From NCBI GenBank assembly GCA_964016885.1, contig OZ024742.1:361463573-361527572 (forward strand): a stretch of 64,000 bases of DNA, given 5' to 3'. Positions 55,589-64,000 of the stretch are shown here, one piece after another; within the stretch, counting starts at the first letter, position 1; each line of letters begins with the position of its first letter. The position numbers and the translations under genes were made by a program. The DNA is from Eledone cirrhosa (Eukaryota > Mollusca > Cephalopoda > Octopoda > Eledonidae). A model generated the notes under the pieces. The model did no database searches. It was given only the letters and a program-made list of their open reading frames with translations, and was not told where the DNA came from.

Positions 55589-55970
55589 AATTCACACTGT
55601 AAAGTTTTCATGTAAATGTCACAACAAAAGGCACCCAGTACACACTGTAAGTAGAGTATGTAGGTATCAAATGCAAAAAAAAACCAATACACACTGTAAT
55701 GTGGTCGTGTATGTATCACAACAAAAGGCACCCAGTACACAGTGAAAAGTGGTTGTTTAGGTATCACAGCAAAAAGCACCCAGTACACGCTGTAAAGTGA
55801 TTGTGTAGGTATCACAACAAAAATCATCCAGTACACACTGTAAAGTGTTTATGTAGGTATCACAACAAAAAGCATCCAGTACACACTCTAAAGTGGTCGT
55901 GGAAGTGACACAACAAAAGGCACCAATACACACTGCAAAGTGGTCGTGTAAGTGTCACAACAAATGGCAC
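55589..55970 (+). repeat. Divergent cassette 14
   Basis: Begins only 193 bp after cassette 13 and is a copy of cassette 12 (offset 4,323 bp). It includes tagagtatg near 55,650, the run of nine a before ccaatac near 55,674, ctgtaatgtgg and cagtgaaaagtgg. A missing base in aaggcaccaatac near 55,922 shifts the phase. Confidence 0.75.
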
Positions 55971-56039
55971 CCAATACACACTGTAAAGTGGTCATGTAAG
56001 TGTTACAACAAAAGGCACCCAATACACACTGTAAAGTGG

Positions 56040-56057
56040 TCATGTAAGTCATGTAAG
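56040..56057 (+). repeat. 9-bp internal duplication making a 57-bp monomer, copy 3
   Basis: Same doubling, 4,322 bp after copy 2, matching the cassette 12 to 14 offset. It arose once and spread by segmental duplication. Confidence 0.85.
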
Positions 56058-59000
56058 TGTTACAACAAAAGGCACCCGATACACACTGTAAAGTGGTCAT
56101 GTAGGTGTTCCAACAAAAGGCACCCAATACACACTGTAAAGTGGTCATGTAAGTGTTACAACAAAAGTCACCCAATACACACTGTAAAGTGGTCATGTAG
56201 GTGTTACAACAAAAAGGCACCCAATACACACTGTAAAGTGGTCAGGTAACTGTTACAACAAAAGGCACCCAATACACACTGTAAAGTGGTCATGTAGGTG
56301 TTACAACAAAAGGCACCCAATACACACTGTACAGTGGTCATGTAATTGCTACAACAAAAGGCACCCAATACACACTGAAAAGTGGTCATGTAACTGTTAC
56401 AACAAAAGGCACCCAATACACACTGTAAAGTGATCACGTAAGTGTTACAACAAAAGGCACCCAATACACACTGTAAAGTGGTCATATAATTGTTACAACA
56501 AAAGGCACCCAATACAAACTGTAAAGTGGTCATGTAGGTGTTACAACAAAAGGCACCCAATACTCACTGTAAAGTGGTCATGTAGGAGCTACAACAAAAG
56601 GCACCCAATGCACACTGTAAAGTGGTCTTGTAACTGTTACAACAAAAGGCACCCAATACACACTGTAAACGTTCATGTAACTGTTACAACAAAAGGCACC
56701 CAATACACACTGTAAAGTGGTCATGTAGGTGTTACAACAAAAGGCACCCAATAGTCACTGTAAAGTGGTCATGTAGGTGCTACAACAAAAGGCACCCAGT
56801 ACACACTGTAAAGTGGTCATGTAAGTGTTACAACAAAAGGCATCCAATACACACTGTAACGTGGTCATGTAGGTGTTACAACAAAAGGCACCCAATACAC
56901 ACTGTAAAGTGGTCATGTAACTGTTACAACAAAAGGCACCCAATACAAACTGCAAAGTGGTCATGTAGGTGTTACAACAAAAGGCACCCAATACTCACTG
57001 TAAAGTGGTCATGTAGGTGCTACAACAATAGGCACCCAATACACACTGTAAAGTGGTCATGTAAGTGTTACAACAAAAGGCACCCAATACGCACTGAAGT
57101 GGTCATGTAACTGTTACAACAAAAGGCACCCAATACACACTGTAAAGTGGTCATGTAGGTGTTACACCAAAAGGCACCAAATAGAAACTGTAAAGTGGTC
57201 ATGTAAGTGTTACAACAAAAGGCACCCAATACACACTGTAAAGTGGTCATGTAAGTGTTACAACAAAAGGCACCCAATACACACTGTAATGTGGTCATGT
57301 AGGTGCTACAACAAAAGGCACCCAATACACACAGTAAAGTGGTCATGTAACTGTTACAACAAAAGGCACCCAATACACACTGTAAAGTGTTCATGTAGGT
57401 GTTACAACAAAAGGCACCCAATACAAACTGTAAAGTGGTCATGTAAGTGTTACAACAAAAGGCACCCAATACACACTGTAAAGTGGTCATGTAAGTGTTA
57501 CAACAAAAGGCACCCGATACACACTGTAAAGTGGTCATGTAGGTGTTCCAACAAAAGGCACCCAATACACACTGTAAAGTGGTCATGTAAGTGTTACAAC
57601 AAAAGTCACCCAATACACACTGTAAAGTGGTCATGTAGGTGTTACAACGAAATGCACCCAATACACACTGTAAAGTGGTCTTGTAACTGTTACAACAAAA
57701 GGCACCCAATACACACTGTAAAGTGGTCATGTAGGTGTTACAACAAAAGGCACCCAATACACACTGTACAGTGGTCATGTAAGTGCTACAACAAAAGGCA
57801 CCCAATACACACTGAAAAGTGGTCATGTAACTGTTACAACAAAAGGCACCCAATACACACTGTAAAGTGATCACGTAAGTGTTACAACAAAAGGCACCCA
57901 ATACAAACTGTAAAGTGGTCATATAATTGTTACAACAAAAGTCACCCAATACAAACTGTAAAGTGGTCATGTAGGTGTTACAACAAAAGGCACCCAATAC
58001 TCACTGTAAAGTGGTCATGTAGGTGCTACAACAAAAGGCACCCAATACACACTGTAAAGTTGTCTTGTAACTGTTACAACAAAAGGCACCCAATACACAC
58101 TGTAAACGTTCATGTAACTGTTACAACAAAAGGCACCCAATACACACTGTAAAGTGGTCATGTAGGTGTTACAGCAAAAGGCACCCAATACTCACTGTAA
58201 AGTGGTCATGTAGGTGCTACAACAAAAGGCACCCAGTACACACTGTAAAGTGGTCATGTAAGTGTTACAACAAAAGGCACCCAATACACACTGTAAAGTG
58301 CTCATGTAACTGTTACAACAAAAGGCACCCAATACAAACTGTAAAGTGGTCATGTAGGTGTTACAACAAAAGGCACCCAATACTCACTGTTAAGTGGTCA
58401 TGTAGGTGCTACAACAATAGGCACCCAATACACACTGTAAAGTGGTCATGTAAGTGTTACAACAAAAGGCACCCAATACACACTGTAAAGTGGTCACGTA
58501 GGTGTTACAACAAAAGGCACCCAATACACACTGTAATGTGTTCATGTAGGTGTTACAACAAAAGGCATCCAATACACACTGTAAAGTGGTCATGTAAGTG
58601 TTATAACAAAAGGCACCCAATACACACTGTAAAGTGGTCATGTGGGTGTTACAACAAAAGGCACCCAATACGCACTGAAGTGGTCATGTAACTGTTACAA
58701 CAAAAGGCACCCAATACACACTGTAAAGTGGTCATGTAGGTGTTACAACAAAAGGCACCCAATACAAACTGTAAAGTGGTCATGTAAGTGTTACAACAAA
58801 AGGCATCCAATACACACTGTAAAGTGGTCATGTAAGTGTTACAACAAAAGGCACCCAATACACACTGTAATGTGGTCATGTAGGTGCTACAACAAAAGGC
58901 ACCCAATACACACAGTAAAGTGGTCATGTAACTGTTACTACAAAAGGCACCCAATACACACTGTAAAGTGTTCATGTAGGTGTTACAACAAAAGGCACCC

Positions 59001-59816
59001 AATACAAACTGTAAAGTGGTCATGTAAGTGTTACAACAAAAGGCACCCAATACACACTGTAAAGTGGTCATGTAGGTGTTACAACAAAAGGCACCCAATA
59101 CACACTGTAAAGTGGTCATGTAAGTGTTACAACAAAAGGCATCCAATACACACTGTAAAGTGGTCATGTAAGTGTTACAACAAAAGGCACCCAATACACA
59201 CTGTAAAGTGCTCATGTAACTGTTACAACAAAAGGCACCCAATACAAACTGTAAAGTGGTCATGTAAGTGTTACAACAAAAGGCACCCAATACATACTGT
59301 AAAGTGGTCATGTTGGTGTTACAACAAAAGGCACCCAATACACACTGTAAAGTGGTCATGTAAGTGTTACAACAAAAGGCACCCAATACACACTGTAAAG
59401 TGGTCATGTAAGTGTTACAACAAAAAGCACCCAATACACACTGTAAAGTGCTCATGTAACTGTTACAACAAGAGGCACCCAATACAAACTGTAAAGTGGT
59501 CATGTAACTGTTACAACAAAAGCCACCCAATACACAGTGTAAAATGGTCATGTAACTGTTACAACAAAAGGCACCCAATACAAACTGTAAAGTGGTCATA
59601 TAACTGTTACAACAAAAGGCACCCAATACACACTGTAAAGTGGTCATGTAGGAGTTACAACAAAAGGCACCCAATACAAACTGTAAAGTGGTCACGTAGG
59701 TGTTACAACAAAAAGCACCCAATACAAACTGTAAAGTGGTCATGTAGGTGTTACAACAAAAAGCACCTAATACTCACTGTAAAGTGGTCATGTAGGTGCT
59801 ACAACAAAAGGCACCC

Positions 59817-60150
59817 AATTCACACTGTAAAGTTTTCATGTTAATGTCACAACAAAAGGCACCCAGTAAACACTGTAAGTAGAGTATGTAGGTATCAAAT
59901 GCAAAAAGCACCCAATACACACTGTAAAGTGGTCGTGTAGGTATCACAACAAAAGGCACCCAGTACACACTGTAAAGTGGTTGTTTAGGTATCACAGCAA
60001 AATCACCCAGTACACACTGTAAAGTGATTATGTAGGTATCACAACAAAAAGCATCCAGTACACACTCTAAAGTGGTCATGGAAGTGACACAACAAAAGGC
60101 ACCCAATACACACTGTAAAGTGGTCGTGTAAGTGTCACAACAAAAGGCAC
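59817..60150 (+). repeat. Divergent cassette 15
   Basis: aattcac, gttttcatgttaatgtcac, ccagtaaacac, tagagtatg near 59,878, gtcgtg and ttgttt monomers, then agcaaaatcacccag (two bases shorter than agcaaaaagcacccag), gattatg, aagcatcc, gtggtcatggaagtgacac and gtgtcac. Confidence 0.75.
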
Positions 60151-60419
60151 CCAATACACACTGTAAAGTGGTCATGTAGGTGCTACAACAAAGGGCACCC
60201 AATACACACTGTAAAGTGGTCATGTAGGTGTTACAACAAAAGGCACCCAATACAAACTGTAAAGTGGTAATGTAGGCGTTACAACGAAAGACACCCAATA
60301 CACACTGTAAAGTGGTCATGTATGTGTCAGAACAAAAGGCACCCAGTACACACTGCAAAGAGATTATTTAGGTATCACAGCAACAAGGGCCCAATACACA
60401 CTGTAAAGTGATCATGTAA

Positions 60420-60720
60420 GTGTTATAACAAAAGGCACCCAATACACACTGAAGTGGTCATGTAAGTGTTACAACAAAAGGCACCCAATACACACTGAAG
60501 TGATCATGTAAGTGTTACAACAGAAGGCACCCAATACACACTGTAAAGTGGTCATGTAGGTGTCACAACAAAAGGCACCCAATACACACTGAAGTGGTCA
60601 TGTAAGTGTTACAACAAAAGGCACCCAATACACACTGTAAAGTGGTCATGTAAGTGTTACAACAAAATGCACCCAATACACACTGAAGTGGTCATGTAAG
60701 TGTTACAACAAAAGGCACCC
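60420..60720 (+). repeat. Cluster of 46-bp monomers interspersed with 48-bp monomers
   Basis: Monomers missing ta in ctgtaaag, reading cactgaagtg, occur near 60,448, 60,493, 60,588 and 60,683. The later ones alternate with full-length monomers, giving a local period near 94-95 bp. Each 46-bp unit shifts the reading frame. Confidence 0.75.
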
Positions 60721-60875
60721 AATACTCACTGTAAAGTGGTCATGTAGGTGCTACAACAAAAGGCACCCAGTACACACTGTAAAGTGGTCATGTAACTGTT
60801 ACAACAAAAGGCACCCAATACAAACTGTAAAGTGGTCATGTAGGTGTTACAACAAAAGGCACCCAATACTCACTG

Positions 60876-63180
60876 TTAAGTGGTCATGTAGGTGCTACAA
60901 CAATAGGCACCCAATACACACTGTAAAGTGGTCATGTAAGTGTTACAACAAAAGGCACCCAATACACACTGTAAAGTGGTCACGTAGGTGTTACAACAAA
61001 AGGCACCCAATACACACTGTAATGTGGTCATGTAGGTGTTACAACAAAAGGCATCCAATACACACTGTAAAGTGGTCATGTAAGTGTTATAACAAAAGGC
61101 ACCCAATACACACTGTAAAGTGGTCATGTGGGTGTTACAACAAAAGGCACCCAATACGCACTGAAGTGGTCATGTAACTGTTACAACAAAAGGCACCCAA
61201 TACACACTGTAAAGTGGTCATGTAGGTGTTACAACAAAAGGCACCCAATACAAACTGTAAAGTGGTCATGTAAGTGTTACAACAAAAGGCACCCAATACA
61301 CACTGTAAAGTGGTCATGTAAGTGTTACAACAAAAGGCACCCAATACACACTGTAATGTGGTCATGTAGGTGCTACAACAAAAGGCACCCAATACACACA
61401 GTAAAGTGGTCATGTAACTGTTACTACAAAAGGCACCCAATACACACTGTAAAGTGTTCATGTAGGTGTTACAACAAAAGGCACCCAATACAAACTGTAA
61501 AGTGGTCATGTAAGTGTTACAACAAAAGGCACCCAATACACACTGTAAAGTGGTCATGTAAGTGTTACAACAAAAGGCACCCAATACACACTGTAAAGTG
61601 GTCATGTAGGTGTTACAACAAAAGGCACCCAATACACACTGTAAAGTGGTCATGTAAGTGTTACAACAAAAGGCATCCAATACACACTGTAAAGTGGTCA
61701 TGTAAGTGTTACAACAAAAGGCACCCAATACACACTGTAAAGTGCTCATGTAACTGTTACAACAAAAGGCACCCAATACAAACTGTAAAGTGGTCATGTA
61801 AGTGTTACAACAAAAGGCACCCAATACATACTGTAAAGTGGTCATGTTGGTGTTACAACAAAAGGCACCCAATTCACACTGTAAAGTGGTCATGTAAGTG
61901 TTACAACAAAACGCACCCAATACACACTGTAAAGTGGTCATGTAAGTGTTACAACAAAAAGCACCCAATACACACTGTAAAGTGCTCATGTAACTGTTAC
62001 AACAAGAGGCACCCAATACAAACTGTAAAGTGGTCATGTAACTGTTACAACAAAAGCCACCCAATACACAGTGTAAAATGGTCATGTAACTGTTACAACA
62101 AAAGGCACCCAATACAAACTGTAAAGTGGTCATATAACTGTTACGACAAAAGGCACCCAATACACACTGTAAAGTGGTCATGTAGGTGTTACAACAAAAG
62201 GCACCCAATACAAACTGTAAAGTGGTCACGTAGGTGTTACAACAAAAAGCACCCAATACAAACTGTAAAGTGGTCATGTAGGTGTTACAACAAAAAGCAC
62301 CTAATACTCACTGTAAAGTGGTCATGTAGGTGCTACAACAAAAGGCACCCAATTCACACTGTAAAGTTTTCATGTTAATGTCACAACAAAAGGCACCCAG
62401 TAAACACTGTAAGTAGAGTATGTAGGTATCAAATGCAAAAAGCACCCAATACACACTGTAAAGTGGTCGTGTAGGTATCACAACAAAAGGCACCCAGTAC
62501 ACACTGTAAAGTGGTTGTTTAGGTATCACAGCAAAATCACCCAGTACACACTGTAAAGTGATTATGTAGGTATCACAACAAAAAGCATCCAGTACACACT
62601 CTAAAGTGGTCATGGAAGTGACACAACAAAAGGCACCCAATACACACTGTAAAGTGGTCGTGTAAGTGTCACAACAAAAGGCACCCAATACACACTGTAA
62701 AGTGGTCATGTAGGTGCTACAACAAAGGGCACCCAATACACACTGTAAAGTGGTCATGTAGGTGTTACAACAAAAGGCACCCAATACAAACTCTAAAGTG
62801 GTAATGTAGGCGTTACAACGAAAGACACCCAATACACACTGTAAAGTGGTCATGTATGTGTCAGAACAAAAGGCACCCAGTACACACTGCAAAGAGATTA
62901 TTTAGGTATCACAGCAACAAGGGCCCAATACACACTGTAAAGTGATCATGTAAGTGTTATAACAAAAGGCACCCAATACACACTGAAGTGGTCATGTAAG
63001 TGTTACAACAAAAGGCACCCAATACACACTGAAGTGATCATGTAAGTGTTACAACAGAAGGCACCCAATACACACTGTAAAGTGGTCATGTAGGTGTCAC
63101 AACAAAAGGCACCCAATACACACTGAAGTGGTCATGTAAGTGTTACAACAAAAGGCACCCAATACACACTGTAAAGTGGT
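60876..63180 (+). repeat. 2.49-kb tandem duplication, copy 2
   Basis: Repeats 58,390 onward with few substitutions (for example acgcaccc near 61,911 and aattcac near 61,871). It has one additional taagtg monomer near 61.56 kb. Similarity to copy 1 breaks near 63,180. Confidence 0.8.
62351..62682 (+). repeat. Divergent cassette 16, copy of cassette 15
   Basis: Repeats cassette 15 at an offset of 2,534 bp with the same private changes (gttaatgtcac, ccagtaaacac, agcaaaatcacccag, gtcatggaagtgacac). It belongs to the 2.49-kb duplication. Confidence 0.8.
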
Positions 63181-63480
63181 CATGTAGGTGTTACAACAAA
63201 AGGCACCCAATACAAACTGTAAAGTGGTCATGTAAGTGTTACAACAAAAGGCACCCAATACACACTGTAAAGTGGTCATGTAGGTGTTACAACAAAAGGC
63301 ACCCAATACACACTGTAAAGTGGTCATGTAAGTGTTACAACAAAAGGCACCCAATACACACTGAAGTGGTCATGTAAGTGTTACAACAAAAGGCACCCAA
63401 TACACACTGTAAAGTGGTCATGTAGGTGTTTCAACAAAAGGCACCCAATACACACTGAAGTGGTCATGTAAGTGTTTCAA
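62954..63480 (+). repeat. Second cluster of 46-bp monomers
   Basis: cactgaagtg monomers near 62,982, 63,027, 63,122, 63,360 and 63,453. The first part is the duplicate of 60,420-60,720; the part after about 63,180 has a different monomer order and two gtttcaac monomers. Confidence 0.7.
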
Positions 63481-64000
63481 CAAAAAGCACCCAATACACA
63501 CTGTAAAGTGGTCATGTAGGTGTTACAACAAAAGGCACCCAATACACACTGTAAAGTGGTCATGTAGGTGTTACAACAAAAGGCACCCAATACACACTGT
63601 ACAGTGGTCATGTAATTGCTACAACAAAAGGCACCCAATACACACTGAAAAGTGGTCATGTAACTGTTACAACAAAAGGCACCCAATACACACTGTAAAG
63701 TGATCACGTAAGTGTTACAACAAAAGGCACCCAATACACACTGTAAAGTGGTCATATAATTGTTACAACAAAAGGCACCCAATACAAACTGTAAAGTGGT
63801 CATGTAGGTGTTACAACAAAAGGCACCCAATACTCACTGTAAAGTGGTCATGTAGGAGCTACAACAAAAGGCACCCAATGCACACTGTAAAGTGGTCTTG
63901 TAACTGTTACAACAAAAGGCACCCAATACACACTGTAAACGTTCATGTAACTGTTACAACAAAAGGCACCCAATACACACTGTAAAGTGGTCATGTAGGT
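63477..64000 (+). repeat. Return to the 56.2-56.7 kb monomer order
   Basis: From about 63.48 kb the order matches 56.2-56.73 kb at an offset of about 7,270 bp. Shared variants are ctgtacagtgg, gtaattgctac, ctgaaaagtgg, gtgatcacgtaag, the unique gtaggagctac (56,582 and 63,852), caatgcacac and ctgtaaacgttc. This starts another higher-order copy that continues beyond the window. Confidence 0.75.

Larger units (their letters stand above)
55589..59816 (+). repeat. Cassette-to-cassette higher-order unit, 4,228 bp
   Basis: From cassette 14 to cassette 15; repeats the preceding unit. Its last part, 58.39-59.82 kb, corresponds to 54.16-55.40 kb but has a net four additional monomers (192 bp). Confidence 0.65.
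58390..60875 (+). repeat. 2.49-kb tandem duplication, copy 1
   Basis: Begins at the tactcactgttaag marker near 58,381. The sequence recurs from 60,876 at an offset of 2,486 bp, rising to 2,534 bp after one extra monomer in copy 2. Contains cassette 15 and a cluster of 46-bp monomers. Confidence 0.8.
1..64000 (+). repeat. 48-bp satellite array, whole window
   Basis: The window is head-to-tail copies of one 48-bp monomer with no unrelated sequence between them. In consecutive blocks the consensus reads caatacacactgtaaagtgg, then tcatgtaRgtgttacaac, then aaaaggcacc. All copies face the same way. The commonest variable site is taRgtg versus taactg (read K, R or N in the + frame). A frequent marker variant has tactcact in place of tacacact and is nearly always coupled to taggtgctac. 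Off-length monomers of 46, 47, 49 and 57 bp occur and act as markers. Both window edges cut through a monomer, so the array continues outside. There is no gene, RNA or mobile element anywhere in it. The identity as a tandem satellite is certain; chromosomal location and species cannot be read from the sequence. Confidence 0.98.
26200..64000 (+). repeat. Right array domain, heterogeneous, with recurring divergent cassettes
   Basis: Still the same 48-bp satellite, but interrupted by an ordered cassette of divergent monomers (gtatcac, ccagtac, tagagtatg and catcc types). Intact, shortened and fragment copies are listed separately. Plain monomers between cassettes often carry gtcacgtagg, tacaaact or aaaaagcaccc variants. 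Spacing between cassette starts is irregular (193 to 4,228 bp), so there is no single fixed higher-order period. Several nested duplications are superimposed. Confidence 0.85.

Noticed and set aside
61135..62277. 380-codon - strand open frame (16-residue MTTLQCVLGAFCCNTY repeats)
   Set aside because: Same periodicity effect. A methionine occurs in every repeat, and the ends fall at the TGA of marker monomers or at off-length monomers. No evidence of coding selection.
61128..62378. 416-codon + strand open frame (16-residue HTVKWSC repeats)
   Set aside because: It is open only because 48 is divisible by three and the consensus lacks stops in this frame. It has no start context, no non-repetitive domain, no consistent ends among copies, and an equally long antisense frame over the same bases.
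26200..62682. Divergent cassette as a fossil mobile element
   Set aside because: Every part of the cassette aligns to the 48-bp monomer with substitutions. It has no independent ends or coding content, so it is a diverged part of the satellite.
1..64000. CRISPR array
   Set aside because: There are no unique spacers. The whole 48-bp unit is repeated, variation is by point substitution, and no cas genes are present.
1..64000. CENP-B box or other known centromere protein site
   Set aside because: No monomer shows the CG-containing core of the CENP-B box; the consensus has no CpG at all. Centromere function cannot be inferred from the sequence.
1..64000. Telomeric repeats or an embedded transposon
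   Set aside because: No TTAGGG-like or other short telomeric arrays, no terminal inverted repeats, no target-site duplications and no transposase or reverse transcriptase reading frame were seen.
1..64000. Nucleosome phasing by the 48-bp period (3 x 48 = 144, 4 x 48 = 192)
   Set aside because: The arithmetic is suggestive, but there is one A4 tract per monomer and 48 bp is not a multiple of the helical repeat. The sequence gives no direct support.

Overview
The whole 64-kb window is one uninterrupted tandem-repeat (satellite) array. The unit is a 48-bp monomer, all copies in the same orientation, about 1,330 copies end to end. No flanking unique DNA, protein gene, RNA gene, transposon, CRISPR array or origin can be supported. 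The array runs off both ends. The consensus monomer is about 40% GC, A-rich on the + strand (19 A, 10 T, 10 C, 9 G) and contains no CpG. A satellite of this size points to a eukaryotic chromosome (centromeric, pericentromeric, subtelomeric or another heterochromatic block). The sequence alone does not identify the species, and I do not recognise the monomer as a named satellite.

Because 48 is a multiple of three, the array has a stop-free frame on each strand: + strand HTVKWSCKCYNKRHPI, - strand MTTLQCVLGAFCCNTY. Long open frames of up to 416 codons, overlapping antisense, follow from the periodicity. They stop or shift wherever a variant or off-length monomer occurs. I annotate none as a gene.

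Layout. (1) About 1-24.5 kb: a homogeneous domain with higher-order repeat (HOR) structure. A 24-monomer (1,152-bp) unit is visible at 3.3-5.6 kb. Larger units of 2.6-4.5 kb are delimited by seven copies of a marker monomer with a one-base deletion. Within it, an 8.16-kb block occurs twice in tandem (about 3.3-11.47 and 11.47-19.63 kb). The second copy contains a 2.2-kb stretch (13.08-15.31 kb) full of single-base indels absent from the first copy, which looks like unpolished sequence. (2) About 24.5-26.2 kb: a transition. (3) About 26.2-64 kb: a more heterogeneous domain punctuated by an ordered cassette of divergent monomers. Sixteen cassettes (two of them shortened) and one isolated fragment lie at irregular spacing. 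This domain also has nested segmental duplications of about 5.23, 4.2-4.3 and 2.49 kb, and odd-length monomers (46, 47, 57 bp) that serve as lineage markers.

Nothing here works together as a gene system. The content is the evolutionary record of a satellite array: unequal exchange in monomer register, local amplification of subfamilies, and a possible assembly problem at 11.4-15.3 kb. The most functional-looking feature is a short dyad repeated in nearly every monomer (TGTAR, three bases, YTACA), whose common variants keep the arms pairable.
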